DNA from: DATJIG01 sp050260515
Lineage (GTDB): Bacteria; Pseudomonadota; Alphaproteobacteria; SMXQ01
Assembly: GCA_050260515.1 (NCBI GenBank)
Contig: JBLNCI010000019.1
Span: 1-57,107, forward strand
DNA length: 57,107 bases
Direction: 5' to 3'
How positions within the stretch are numbered: position 1 is the first letter of the stretch; every line of letters begins with the position of its first letter. The notes under the pieces are model-generated. The model saw only the letters and a program-made list of their open reading frames with translations. It did not search any database and was not told where the DNA came from. A program made the position numbers and the translations under genes. Of this stretch, positions 41,426 through 50,533 are shown piece after piece.

Positions 41426-43501
41426 ATGTCGGAAGCAGTATCGAAGCGCGTCGAGGACGGCATCGCGATCCTGACGGTCAACAACCCGCCGGTGAACGCG
41501 TTGAGTCAGGCGGTGCGTCAGGGTCTCAAGCAGGCGATGGCGGACATCGCCGCCGACAGCACCGTGAAAGCCGCCGTCGTCATCGGCGCCGGCAACGGCT
41601 TCATCGCCGGAGCCGACGTGCGCGAATTCGGCAAGCCGCCGCTGGAGCCGTTCCTGCCCGATGTCATCGCGGCCCTCGAAGCGAGCGACAAGCCCGTCGT
41701 CGCTGCCATTCATGGCGTGGCGCTGGGCGGCGGGCTCGAAGTCGCGCTCGGCTGCCACTACCGCATCGCCGATCCGAAGGCCCGCGTCGGCTTCCCCGAG
41801 GTCAACCTCGGGATCATTCCCGGCGCCGGGGGAACCCAGCGCCTGCCCCGCATCGTCGGCCTCGAGGCGGCGATCGACCTCATCACCACGGGTCGCCAGG
41901 TCGGCGCGGCCGAAGCGCATAAGCTCGGGATCGTCGACGAGGTCGCGAGCGGCGATCTCCTGAGCGCCGCGAAGACCTTCGCAGCGTCGAAGATCGGCAA
42001 GTCCCTGCCGCGCGTCTCGCAGAAGCCGGTGGAGATGGCGCCCTCACCCGACTTCTTCGACGCCCAGAAGGCCAAGGTCGCGCGCGCGGCGCGTGGGCAG
42101 GAATCCCCGGTGCGCGCCGTCGAGGCCATCAGGGCCGCATCGGAGTTGCCGTACCCCGAGGGCCTGAAGCGCGAGCGCGCAATCTTCCAGGAACTGCGCG
42201 ATTCCGATCAGGCGAAGGCCCTGCGACACGTGTTCTTCGCCGAGCGCGCCGTTTCCAAGGTGCCGGGGCTGGAGGCGAAGCCGCGCACCGTCGAGACGAT
42301 CGCCGTGATCGGCGGCGGCACCATGGGCGCCGGAATCGCCGTGGCCGCCCTGCGGTCCGGTTACAAGGTCCGCATGGTCGAGGCCGACGACGCCGCGGTC
42401 GCCCGCGGCAAGGCCAACGTCGAGAAGAATCTCGACGGCTTCGTATCGCGCGGCCGGCTTTCCGCCGACGGCAAGGCCGAGCACCTCGCGCGCTTCTCGG
42501 CGTCGACCGATTACGGCAGCGCGAGCGCCGCCGACGTCGCCATCGAGGCGGTGTTCGAGGACATGAACGTCAAGAAGGACGTGTTCCGCAAGCTCGACGC
42601 GGCGATGAGGCCCGGCGCCATCCTCGCCACCAACACCAGCTATCTCGATATCGACGAAATCGCGGCGGCGACCAAGCGCCCACAAGACGTGGTCGGCCTC
42701 CACTTTTTCTCACCCGCCCACATCATGCGCCTGCTGGAAATCGTCAAACCCGCCAAGACGTCGGACGACGTCATCGCAACCGGTTTCGAGGTCGCGAAGA
42801 AGCTCGGCAAGACCGGCGTGCTGTCGGGCGTCTGCGACGGTTTCATCGGCAACCGCATTCTCGCCAAGACGCGCAAGCAGGCCGACTACATGATCGAGGA
42901 CGGCGCGATGCCGTGGGACGTCGACAAGGCGATGGAAGCCTGGGGCATGGCGATGGGTCCGTTCCGGGTCATGGACCTTGCCGGACTCGACATCTCGTGG
43001 GCGCAGCGCAAGCGCCTCGCCGCGACGCGCGATCCCAACGAGCGCTACGTCCATGTCGCCGACCGGCTGTGCGAGAACGGCTGGTTCGGCCAGAAGACCG
43101 GCCGCGGCTGGTACGTCTACGAGGACGGCAAGCCGAAGCCCAATCCCGATGTCGAGAAGATCGTCGCCGAGGAGCGCGCCAAGAAGGGGATCACTCCGCG
43201 TACGCTGAGTGCCGACGAGATCCAGCGCCGCATCCTCTACGCCATGGTCAACGAGGGCGCCCGCATCCTCGACGAGGGCATCGCGCGTCGGCCGCTCGAC
43301 ATCGACATGGTGGAGATCCATGGCTACGGCTTCCCGCGCTGGCGCGGCGGGCCGATGTGCCAGGCCGACATCATCGGGCTGCCGAAGGTACTGGCGGCGG
43401 TCCGCGAGTACGCGCGCGACGATGCCCTGTTCTGGAAACCGTCGCCGCTGCTGGAGAAGCTGGTGGCCGAGGGCAGGACCTTCGGCGACCTCAACGGCTG
43501 A
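41426..43501 (+). CDS. FadJ-like enoyl-CoA hydratase/3-hydroxyacyl-CoA dehydrogenase
   Basis: A 691-residue multifunctional beta-oxidation protein. The N-terminal crotonase domain shows AGADVREFG and VNLGIIPGAGGTQRLPRIVG; from about residue 290, IAVIGGGTMGAGIA starts the NAD-binding dehydrogenase domain, with HFFSPAHIMRLLEIV and ILYAMVNEGARILDEGIA in the two C-terminal dehydrogenase repeats. Predicted cytosolic. It can hydrate an enoyl-CoA and oxidise the 3-hydroxy product, which fits the steps after the box pathway (dehydroadipyl-CoA to 3-oxoadipyl-CoA). ATG 41426 was chosen as homology starts at SEAVSKRVEDGI. The next gene is another crotonase. Confidence 0.9.
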   Translation: MSEAVSKRVEDGIAILTVNNPPVNALSQAVRQGLKQAMADIAADSTVKAAVVIGAGNGFIAGADVREFGKPPLEPFLPDVIAALEASDKPVVAAIHGVALGGGLEVALGCHYRIADPKARVGFPEVNLGIIPGAGGTQRLPRIVGLEAAIDLITTGRQVGAAEAHKLGIVDEVASGDLLSAAKTFAASKIGKSLPRVSQKPVEMAPSPDFFDAQKAKVARAARGQESPVRAVEAIRAASELPYPEGLKRERAIFQELRDSDQAKALRHVFFAERAVSKVPGLEAKPRTVETIAVIGGGTMGAGIAVAALRSGYKVRMVEADDAAVARGKANVEKNLDGFVSRGRLSADGKAEHLARFSASTDYGSASAADVAIEAVFEDMNVKKDVFRKLDAAMRPGAILATNTSYLDIDEIAAATKRPQDVVGLHFFSPAHIMRLLEIVKPAKTSDDVIATGFEVAKKLGKTGVLSGVCDGFIGNRILAKTRKQADYMIEDGAMPWDVDKAMEAWGMAMGPFRVMDLAGLDISWAQRKRLAATRDPNERYVHVADRLCENGWFGQKTGRGWYVYEDGKPKPNPDVEKIVAEERAKKGITPRTLSADEIQRRILYAMVNEGARILDEGIARRPLDIDMVEIHGYGFPRWRGGPMCQADIIGLPKVLAAVREYARDDALFWKPSPLLEKLVAEGRTFGDLNG

Positions 43502-43563
43502 GTTCGGCGTTAGAATAGTCACCGGGCCGGCGTGAGACCGGCGCGGTCACACGGAGCTGCGCG

Positions 43564-44328
43564 ATGGCGATACGTCTGGATCATCACGACCATGTCGCCG
43601 TGCTTACGCTCGACGATCCGAAGATCCGCAATGCGCTGACCGCCGATAACCGCATCTCGCTGCGCGACACGCTGGCGCCGCTGGCCTCCGACGATCGCGT
43701 CGATGTGGTGGTCATCACCGGGGCGGAGGAGAACTTCTGCGCCGGCGGCGACGTGCGCACCATGGGTGAGACCGACCCGGCGAAGATCCGCGAGCGCATG
43801 GAGTGCGTGGCGAAGAGCGCGGAAGCCGTCGCGAGCTTCCCGAAGCCGGTGATCGCCGCGGTCGCCGGCCACGCGGCGGGCGCCGGCGTCAGCCTCGCCT
43901 GCCTGTGCGACATGATCGTCGCCGAGGAGACCGCGACGTTCACCTTCTCGTTCCTCCGGCTCGCGCTCGGCCCGGACTGGGGGTTGACGTGGTCGCTGCC
44001 GCGCCGCGTCGGCGCCGCGCAGGCGAAGCGTCTGATCCTGTCGCGTGCCGCGATCTCCGCGACGGAGGCACATCGGATCGGGCTCGTCGATGTCGTGCTG
44101 TCGACCGAGGACGCGTGCCGCGTCGCGATGAACCTTGCCAAGGATCTGTGCAGCGGGCCGCGCGAGGCGATCGCCCGGGTCAAAACGATGCTGACCGATC
44201 TCGACGGCCTGCGCGCGGCGCTCAAGCGCGAGATGGAGATGCAGCTCGAGCGGTTCCCGCACTGGGAGCATCAGGAGGGCGCCCGCGCCTTCCGCGAGAA
44301 GCGACCGCCGGAGTACGGAAAGAGGTAG
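43564..44328 (+). CDS. Enoyl-CoA hydratase/isomerase family protein
   Basis: A 254-residue crotonase. EENFCAGGDVRTMG (57-70) is the oxyanion/CoA loop, AAVAGHAAGAGVSLACLCDMIVAEE follows, and ALGPDWGLTWSLPRRVG is the second active-site segment, with Asp in a place where many hydratases have Glu. It lies 62 bases after the FadJ-like gene on the same strand and may be expressed with it. Hydratase, isomerase or hydrolase activity cannot be separated by sequence. Confidence 0.87.
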   Translation: MAIRLDHHDHVAVLTLDDPKIRNALTADNRISLRDTLAPLASDDRVDVVVITGAEENFCAGGDVRTMGETDPAKIRERMECVAKSAEAVASFPKPVIAAVAGHAAGAGVSLACLCDMIVAEETATFTFSFLRLALGPDWGLTWSLPRRVGAAQAKRLILSRAAISATEAHRIGLVDVVLSTEDACRVAMNLAKDLCSGPREAIARVKTMLTDLDGLRAALKREMEMQLERFPHWEHQEGARAFREKRPPEYGKR

Positions 44329-44362
44329 TGTCGGTCGCGCAATCGTGACGGGGGATTCGATC

Positions 44363-45073
44363 ATGCGTACCTGCATCGTTTTCCTCGCCGTTCTCGCGGC
44401 GAGCATCGCCGTCGCACAGACAACGCCCGAGCGTCTTTACGACGTGAAGACGTATGGCGTGTTCCGCGACATGATGTTGCAGGGCGACTTCACGCCGAAG
44501 ATACGGCTGGCCGACGCCATGGCACAGTGGCCGACCACCGGGGTCGGCGCCCTGGCCGACGCGCGCGGCGAGATCACCATCACCGACGGAAAGCTCGTCG
44601 TCAGCTACGGCAAGCCCGGAGACCACCCGTCTCCGGATTCGGAGAGCGCCGCGCTGCTGGCGATGGGACGCGCCGCCGACTGGCACACCGTCGACATCGA
44701 CAACGACGTGCCGCCGCAAGAGGTCGAGCGGTACATCGGCGACGCGGCGCGGGCGCGCGGAATCCCCGCCGAAACCTCGTTCCCGTTCGAGCTCCGAGGA
44801 GTCGTCGTCGGGTACGTCATGCACGTCAACGCCGAGCCGACCGACGGGCCGCACGGCATGGGCCTGCCGATGGCCGTCACCGGCGAGACCAGCGGCGATG
44901 AACTCAGCGGCAAGGTCGCCGGTCTTTATGTCTCGGCCGACCTCATGGGCGTGGCGACCCACGGCGGCGAGCGCATCCACGCGCACTGGGTGTCGGACGA
45001 CGACACCGCGACCGCGCATCTCGACCGGTGGGGGATCAAGGCAGGCTCGACGCTGCTGCTGCCGGCGAACTGA
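44363..45073 (+). CDS. Exported alpha-acetolactate decarboxylase-like protein
   Basis: A 236-residue protein with a signal peptide ending at SIAVAQT (about 19). It keeps the acetolactate decarboxylase layout: DARGEITITDGKLVVS (66-81) matches the GEL-x-x-LDG strand with its Glu, and GERIHAHWVSDDDTATAHLD (202-221) supplies His206, His208 and His219, the expected zinc ligands. Acetolactate decarboxylase makes acetoin from acetolactate; an exported form in this context is odd, so a different alpha-hydroxy keto-acid or a role in envelope chemistry is possible. No als or ilv gene is near. Confidence 0.65.
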   Translation: MRTCIVFLAVLAASIAVAQTTPERLYDVKTYGVFRDMMLQGDFTPKIRLADAMAQWPTTGVGALADARGEITITDGKLVVSYGKPGDHPSPDSESAALLAMGRAADWHTVDIDNDVPPQEVERYIGDAARARGIPAETSFPFELRGVVVGYVMHVNAEPTDGPHGMGLPMAVTGETSGDELSGKVAGLYVSADLMGVATHGGERIHAHWVSDDDTATAHLDRWGIKAGSTLLLPAN

Positions 45074-45083
45074 ACGCTCCCGC

Positions 45084-45587
45084 TCACTCCTTTGTCTTGA
45101 GCTCCCTGTCGAGGTTCTCGGCCATCTCGAGATGCTGCTGGAGCTTGGGCAGCGTCATCTGTGCGTACTGCGCCACGTCGGGGCTGTCGTTCGCTCGCGT
45201 CGCTTCCTGGAACTCGCGGATGTCATCATGGTGGTCCTTGACCATGTAGCTGACGAACTCGCGATCGAACTCGGCCCCTTCGAGCTTGGAGAGCTTCTCC
45301 TGCGCGCTCTGCGCCTTCTTCGCCGGTGTGTCGGGTGGCTTGAGGCCGATCTTCTGCGCCAGCGCGATCGCCTGGTCCTTCGCCGCCGCGTGATCGGTGG
45401 CGAGCGCACGCCCGTACTCACGGACGCCGTCGCTGGATGCGCGCAATTGCGCCATCTGCCCCAGCATGATCTCCGAGGTGTCGCCCTCGATGGCCTGCTT
45501 GAGGAAGTCCTTGCTGTCCTTCGCCAGCACCGGGGCCGCCGCCAACACCAGCCCCGCGGTGACGACCGCCGCCGTTGCGATTCGCAT
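45084..45587 (-). CDS. Exported DUF4142 protein
   Basis: A 167-residue protein with a signal peptide ending at LAKDSKD (about 20). DFLKQAIEGDTSEIMLGQMAQ, YGRALATDHAAAKDQAIALA and FVSYMVKDHHDDIREFQEAT are helices of the ferritin-like DUF4142 fold, where HxxE-like residues may bind metal. Periplasmic; often associated with stress conditions, but function is not established. It is convergent with the acetolactate decarboxylase-like gene (10 bases apart). Confidence 0.88.
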   Translation of the reverse strand: MRIATAAVVTAGLVLAAAPVLAKDSKDFLKQAIEGDTSEIMLGQMAQLRASSDGVREYGRALATDHAAAKDQAIALAQKIGLKPPDTPAKKAQSAQEKLSKLEGAEFDREFVSYMVKDHHDDIREFQEATRANDSPDVAQYAQMTLPKLQQHLEMAENLDRELKTKE

Positions 45588-45701
45588 GTCACCCTCGTCT
45601 CGTCTTGCGCCGCGCGGAGGCGCGGCCTTCCCCGGCAAAACGGGCATCCGTGACGAGGGGTTCCGAGGCGCGGCGAGCCTTCGCCGCGCGTTCTCAAGGG
45701 A

Positions 45702-46346
45702 TCAGAACGTGATCAGGTCGCTGCGTGTGACGGTGGTCTGGTCTGTCACCACGGCCGGACCGCCCTTGGCCATATGCCAGATCGCATACTGCTCGTTGTA
45801 GGCGCTCTCCGACGCCGTGCCGTCGACCGGCACAATCACCTTGTAGCCACGCTGCGCCGCGCCGCTGCCGGTGCCGATGACCACCCCCTGGGAGCTGGTG
45901 CCGGTGACGATCACCGTCTTGATGCCCTTGTCCTTCAGCCGCTTCTCGAGATCGGAGCCGAGGAACTTGTCGGGGCCGCGCTGCGCCATCCACTCGCCGT
46001 CCTTGGGCGCGAGCGTCGGATCGGCGATGGTCTTCGGATCGCCCTCGCCTGCGAACGTGTAGATGACGGTCGCGCCCGCGGCGCGCGCCTTCTCCATCAG
46101 CGCCTTCAGCTTCGGCAGAATGTCGACGCAGCGCGGACGCCGCTCCGGCGTGCACGACGGCTTCTGCACATCGAGGATGAGGAGCGCAGTGGTCTTGCCG
46201 TCGAGCTTCACCGGCTTCAGCTCCGGTGCTGGCGGCGCCTTCACGTTCGACCACTCGGCGACGATGTCGGCGCTGCGCGCCGGAACAGACGAGACGACGG
46301 CAATCGCGGCCAGCGCCATGGCGACGACCAAAGTGCTTCGAGTCAT
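45702..46346 (-). CDS. Exported isochorismatase-fold protein lacking the Cys
   Basis: A 214-residue cysteine-hydrolase-fold protein with a signal peptide ending near SVPARSADI. ALLILDVQKP holds the triad Asp59 and GPDKFLGSDLEKRL the Lys127, but the nucleophile loop reads VTGTSSQGVVIGTG, where the usual Cys is Val155. It therefore should not work as a normal isochorismatase or nicotinamidase. Periplasmic location is unusual too. A binding role, or chemistry with another nucleophile, is possible. It is divergent from the ModA-like gene. Confidence 0.75.
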   Translation of the reverse strand: MTRSTLVVAMALAAIAVVSSVPARSADIVAEWSNVKAPPAPELKPVKLDGKTTALLILDVQKPSCTPERRPRCVDILPKLKALMEKARAAGATVIYTFAGEGDPKTIADPTLAPKDGEWMAQRGPDKFLGSDLEKRLKDKGIKTVIVTGTSSQGVVIGTGSGAAQRGYKVIVPVDGTASESAYNEQYAIWHMAKGGPAVVTDQTTVTRSDLITF

Positions 46347-46492
46347 AGGTCCCCCCGTTGTTTGCGGCTTGTCGTTGCTCGCAGCGTGCCCCGTTTCGGG
46401 GCGCGCCTCAAGACTCCTCCGGCTGGACGCGCCGGGCCCAACGACTAAACTGCGAGCAAAGTGAGCGACGGCCACTGGCCCGGGAGGACACC

Positions 46493-47248
46493 ATGCGCAC
46501 CGCGTACGCACTCCTGCTGCTGATCTCCACCATCGTGGCCAGTCCCGGCGCCGCGTCCGCCGACGAGATCCGGGTCCTCACCGGAAACGCGGTCCAGGGC
46601 CCGCAGCGGCTGCTCGCGCAGAAGTTCAGCCAGGCCACAGGTCATACCGTGACCTTGACGTCGGCGAACCCGAGCGTCATCCAACAGAAGCTCGACGCCG
46701 GCGAGCCGTTCGAACTGCTGGTCATCCCGGCGCAATTCCTCAAGGACTATCAGGCTAAGGGTAAGGTGCTCGACGGCACGGCGCGACCGCTGGCGCGGGT
46801 CGGCGTCGGCGTGGCCGCGCGCGAGGGTTCGAGCCTCGACTTCTCGACGCCGGAGGCGTTCAAGGCCATGGTGCTGAAGGCGAAGAAGATCGCTTACAGC
46901 GACTCAAGCACCGGAGGCCTCTCGGCGCTCTCGGTGCAGAAGGTGCTGCAGAACGCGGGCGTCGCCGATCAGGTGAAGCCGAAGGCGATCACCGGCGGCA
47001 ACGGTCACGAGCTGGTCGCGACCGGAGAGGTCGATTTCGGCCTCTACAACGTGAGCGAGATCCCGCGCGCGAAGGGCGAGGTGCTGGCTGGCCGCGTGCC
47101 GGCGGCGCTCCAGGCCTATCTCGACTACGACGCGGCGATCCCGAAGAGCAACACCAAGCCCGACGCAGCCAAGGCCTTCCTCGCCTACATGGCGTCCGCC
47201 GACGGCCGTAGCGCCTGGGAAGCGTCGAACATCGATCAGGTGCGCTAG
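46493..47248 (+). CDS. ModA-like extracellular substrate-binding protein
   Basis: A 251-residue periplasmic binding protein of the molybdate/oxyanion (ModA) superfamily. Signal peptide ends at PGAASADE (about 23). IRVLTGNAVQGPQRLLAQKF is the first lobe and GKVLDGTARPLARVGVGVAAREG is the switch strand, followed by IAYSDSSTGGLSALSVQKVL. The absence of ModB/C genes and the weak oxyanion-ligand pattern argue that it may bind another ligand. It is 29 bases from a TctC receptor gene, with which it probably forms a two-receptor operon. GGGAGG precedes ATG 46493. Confidence 0.85.
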   Translation: MRTAYALLLLISTIVASPGAASADEIRVLTGNAVQGPQRLLAQKFSQATGHTVTLTSANPSVIQQKLDAGEPFELLVIPAQFLKDYQAKGKVLDGTARPLARVGVGVAAREGSSLDFSTPEAFKAMVLKAKKIAYSDSSTGGLSALSVQKVLQNAGVADQVKPKAITGGNGHELVATGEVDFGLYNVSEIPRAKGEVLAGRVPAALQAYLDYDAAIPKSNTKPDAAKAFLAYMASADGRSAWEASNIDQVR

Positions 47249-47277
47249 CCGGAATCATCGCAGCGGGGGCAGACGAC

Positions 47278-48378
47278 ATGACGGCAACGGCGCTGAAACG
47301 CAGTGCGGCGGCGCTTGCGGTCCTTCTCTCCCTCGCCGTTCCGGCGACGGCGTCGGACGACGTCGCCGGCTTCTTCGCGAAGAACGGACTCCGCATCGTC
47401 GTCGCATCCGGCGCCGGCGGCGGCTTCGACGTCTACAGCCGCGTGCTGGCGCGCCATTACGGGCGTCACCTGCCCGGGAATCCCAGCATCGTCGTGCAGA
47501 ACATGCCCGGCGCGAGCGGCATCACCGCGACCAACTGGGCCTACACCAACGCACCGCGCGACGGCACGCGCGTGCTCGCCACCTACAGCACGATGCTCGA
47601 CCAGAACCTGTTCGGGAACACCAAGGCGAGCTTCGACGTCCGGCGGCTGAACTGGATCGGCTCGATCGCCAAGACCCAGCTTCTCTGCGTGACATGGCAC
47701 ACCAGCCCGCACCGCGATATCCGCGAGATGATCGGTAAGGAGGTGACGGTCTCGGCCACCGGCCGCACCGGCAACACCGCCACCCTGCCGCTGATCCTCA
47801 ACGAACTGCTCGGCACCCGCTTCCGCGTGATCTCCGGCTACTCGACCTCGGGCAGCTATCTCGCGCTCGAGCGCGGCGAGGTCGACGGCATCTGCGGCGC
47901 CGGTATCTCGACGCTGCGCGCCGCCAATCCCGACTGGTTCATCCACAAGCGCGTCAACCTCGTCGTCCAGGTCGGGCTCGATCGGCATCCCGAGCTGCCC
48001 GACGTGCCGAACGCGCTCGAACTCGTCACAGGCGCGAAGCGCGACGTGCTCGAGTTCAATGCCATCATCCAGGAGATGGGCCGGCCCTACGCCGCGCCAC
48101 CGGAGGTTCCGGCGGACCGACTCGCCGCCCTCGACGCCGCGTTCGACGCGACGATGCGCGATCCCGCATTCCTCGCCGAGGCCGAGAAGCTCGGGCTCGA
48201 CGTGAGTCCTCTGTCCGCCGCCGACATGACCCGCCTGATCGGCAAGCTGTATGCCTACGCGCCGCAGACGGTGCAGGAGGTCGCCGCCATGCTCGGCATG
48301 GCCGAGAAATCGGAGGTCGAGCACTGCGACCGGTTCACCGGCCAGAGCGACCGCTGCGACTCCGGCGGCGACCGCTAG
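47278..48378 (+). CDS. TctC-family (Bug) substrate-binding protein
   Basis: A 366-residue periplasmic receptor, signal peptide ending at PATASDD (about 25). GAGGGFDVYSRVLARHYGRHLPGNPSIVVQNMPGASG is the shared core of the family in this window. It keeps the C-terminal ADMTRLIGKLYAYAP region but has an extra tail ending ...DRCDSGGDR. No TctA/TctB gene is near. It follows a ModA-like gene and is convergent with the MR/MLE enzyme gene. Ligand unknown. Confidence 0.87.
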   Translation: MTATALKRSAAALAVLLSLAVPATASDDVAGFFAKNGLRIVVASGAGGGFDVYSRVLARHYGRHLPGNPSIVVQNMPGASGITATNWAYTNAPRDGTRVLATYSTMLDQNLFGNTKASFDVRRLNWIGSIAKTQLLCVTWHTSPHRDIREMIGKEVTVSATGRTGNTATLPLILNELLGTRFRVISGYSTSGSYLALERGEVDGICGAGISTLRAANPDWFIHKRVNLVVQVGLDRHPELPDVPNALELVTGAKRDVLEFNAIIQEMGRPYAAPPEVPADRLAALDAAFDATMRDPAFLAEAEKLGLDVSPLSAADMTRLIGKLYAYAPQTVQEVAAMLGMAEKSEVEHCDRFTGQSDRCDSGGDR

Positions 48379-48381
48379 CGC

Positions 48382-49491
48382 TCACGCGGCGGCGCGGTAG
48401 GTCCGCAGCACACGTTCGTCCACCGTGAAACCGAGTCCGGGTGTGTCGGGCACGGCGAGCATGCCGTCGCGGGCCACGACCGCGTCGCCGAGTGGACTCG
48501 CCTCGAGGTCGCAGAAGCGATGCTCGCACAGGATGTCGCCGCCGAGCGCGGCGATCACGTGGATCGTCGCCAGCAGCGCCGGGCCGAGGAACGGCGTGTG
48601 TGGGACTCCGCGAATGCCCGGATATTTGTGAATGTGCGCCATCGCTTTCCACAGCTCGGTGATACCGCCGATCTTCGGCACGCTCGGCTGGATGACGTCC
48701 ACCGCGCCGGCAGCGGCCATCCAGCGAAGGTCGTTGAGGTTGCCGAGATTCTCGCCCGCGGCGATCGGCATCGAAACGCTGCGGCGGATCTCCGCAAGCA
48801 CATCATAGGAGTCGGCCGGGTACAGCGGCTCCTCGAGCCAGGCGAGATCGTAAGGTTCGAACGCGCGACAGGCGGCCACCACCGCCTCGGCGGAATCCCA
48901 GAAGCAGTTGGTGTCGACCATCAGCGACACATCGGGGCCGATCGCCGCGCGCGCCGCGGCGACCGCCTCGCGGCTGTGCTCGTGGAGCTTCACATGCCGG
49001 TATCCGCGCGCGACCGCCTTGGCGGCGACTTGGCCCACGAGATCGGGGGTGCCGATGCGGAACAGGCTCGCGTAGGCCGTGATCGCGCGTGGCGCACGTG
49101 GCGCGCCGAGAAGTTGCCAGACTGGCTTGCCGGCGGCTTTGCCGGCGATGTCCCAGAGCGCAATGTCGAGGCCCGACAGCGCGAACTGGACCGGACCGCT
49201 GCGCGCCATGCTCTGGGTGCGTCGCGTGAGGTCCCGCATCACACCGGCGATGTCGTCGGCCTCGCGACCGACAGCGAGATCGGCGACGATCCGCGACACG
49301 GCGGTCATCGTCACCGGCGACGACGCATGGCCGAACGCCTCGCCCCAGCCCGTGATCCCCGCGTCGGTGTCGACCCGAACCAGCAGGATCGGCTGCGTCG
49401 CCCAGTTCCCCATCCCGTGACGCGACGGCTTCGGCGCGCCGTGATCGTACGGAAGCGTGACCAGCGTCGGCTCGATGCGCGTGATCTTCAC
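48382..49491 (-). CDS. Mandelate racemase/muconate lactonising enzyme family protein
   Basis: A 369-residue enolase-superfamily enzyme. Metal ligands Asp193 (VDTNCFWDS), Glu220 (WLEEPLYP) and Glu247 (GENLG) and a basic Lys168 in HVKLHEHS are visible, as is PHTPFLGPALLATI near the C-terminus. It should abstract the proton next to a carboxylate; acid sugar dehydratase, racemase and cycloisomerase are all open. Standing alone between unrelated genes it gives no substrate hint. Confidence 0.88.
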   Translation of the reverse strand: MKITRIEPTLVTLPYDHGAPKPSRHGMGNWATQPILLVRVDTDAGITGWGEAFGHASSPVTMTAVSRIVADLAVGREADDIAGVMRDLTRRTQSMARSGPVQFALSGLDIALWDIAGKAAGKPVWQLLGAPRAPRAITAYASLFRIGTPDLVGQVAAKAVARGYRHVKLHEHSREAVAAARAAIGPDVSLMVDTNCFWDSAEAVVAACRAFEPYDLAWLEEPLYPADSYDVLAEIRRSVSMPIAAGENLGNLNDLRWMAAAGAVDVIQPSVPKIGGITELWKAMAHIHKYPGIRGVPHTPFLGPALLATIHVIAALGGDILCEHRFCDLEASPLGDAVVARDGMLAVPDTPGLGFTVDERVLRTYRAAA

Positions 49492-49634
49492 GTGAGTGCC
49501 TCTGTTCCTTGTCTTTCGCGGCCTTTCGCAGGCCGTTCATTCCGTCCGCGAGCATACACGATCGCATACCGCGCTCACGCGACGCTCTCCGGTCCGTGAT
49601 CACAGGGGCCCTGTGTCCTCACACACATGTTAGG

Positions 49635-49669
49635 TTTTGACATTTGAACGGGCACAGCCACGCGCCTAT
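49635..49669 (+). promoter_or_regulatory. Shared promoter-like element, copy 1
   Basis: TGTTAGGTTTTGACATTTG with CCTAT 19 bases after it. The same pair (TTTTGACATTTG ... CCTAT, same spacing) occurs at 50905-50939, before the second paralogous gene. TTGACA is a fine -35 candidate but CCTAT lies too far for a standard -10, so this may be a dedicated activator or alternative sigma site. Confidence 0.5.
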
Positions 49670-49767
49670 TCCGGAGCGCGACGGCGATGCGCGCGAGCAC
49701 CCCGTCCGACGCCAAGCCCTCGGCGATGAACGACACAACAACCTCGCGCGTCGCATCGGAGTGCATC

Positions 49768-50304
49768 GTGCCCCTCGCCAACGTCGTCTCGCTGCCCGTC
49801 GCCACGGCTCCCGCCCCGACCGCTCCAATCAAGGAGCGCGCCCTGAACGTGTTCGCGTTCCCGGTGCGCCGCCGCGAGCCCGAGGTGCCGCTGGCCGGCA
49901 CGCCGGATTCGGTCGCGTGGGCGCTGGAGGTCGTCGCGAAGGACCGCGCGCTTGCGCAGAAGCTGGTGGAGGCGCGGCGCCGGCTGAGCCGACTCGTGCA
50001 GGAGACGCTGCCCAAGCCCGTGTTCGTGCCGGCGGGCACCGGCTACGAGGACGTGACGGTACTGCTCGCGCGCGAAATCCTGCAGGACCGCTTTCCCGAC
50101 TTCGGTCCCGAGGAGGAGAAGCTCGCCAACGCCGTCGACGCTCATTACGCCGCGTGCAAGCAGTGGGACGCGGCGTATCGCCAGCTCGTCATCACCTGCG
50201 GCATCGGCAGTCTGAGCCAGGAGCGCGACGCCATCCGCGACGATGCGTTCGAGGCCTACGAGGTGCTGCGGGTCCACGGCATCGATCGCCGCACAATCGC
50301 GTAA
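49768..50304 (+). CDS. Tandem unknown family, paralog 1
   Basis: A 178-residue protein of a family I do not recognise. It begins with an NVVSLP strand, has a second N-VFAFP motif, and then a long helical domain that is well conserved in the three copies: DRALAQKLVEARRRLSRLV, ETLPKPVFVPAGTGYEDV, GPEEEKLANAVDAHYAA and DDAFEAYEVLRVHGID. No signal or membrane segment. GTG 49768 with GGAG 6 bases before matches the starts of copies 2 and 3; an ATG at 49687 is the alternative. Copies 2 and 3 lie at 50999 and 51839. Confidence 0.65.
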   Translation: MPLANVVSLPVATAPAPTAPIKERALNVFAFPVRRREPEVPLAGTPDSVAWALEVVAKDRALAQKLVEARRRLSRLVQETLPKPVFVPAGTGYEDVTVLLAREILQDRFPDFGPEEEKLANAVDAHYAACKQWDAAYRQLVITCGIGSLSQERDAIRDDAFEAYEVLRVHGIDRRTIA

Positions 50305-50317
50305 GGGACTGTTCGTG

Positions 50318-50515
50318 ATGCGCGTGCGCAACCACCCGCCGATCCCGGTCGCCCTCCGCACCGCCCCGTCGGCGTCGCGCAACCTGTGCCGGGCATCGAC
50401 CCGCTTCGCCAAGGCCGCGCGGCGCACCTGGACCCCGGCGGCGAACACGACACCGTCAGCGGAGCGGGTCCGCTCGCGCCGCAGCGTGTTCGCGCGGCTG
50501 CTGGGCCGTCGCTAG
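50318..50515 (+). CDS. Small Arg-rich protein (uncertain)
   Basis: A 65-codon basic reading frame 13 bases after paralog 1, with RNHPPIPVALRTAPSASRN at its start and SVFARLLGRR at its end. An ATG follows a weak ribosome site. It might be a real small DNA-binding-like product of the same transcript or a chance frame; there is no recognised domain. Confidence 0.3.
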   Translation: MRVRNHPPIPVALRTAPSASRNLCRASTRFAKAARRTWTPAANTTPSAERVRSRRSVFARLLGRR

Positions 50516-50533
50516 AACCCGGCCTCGCTTCGG

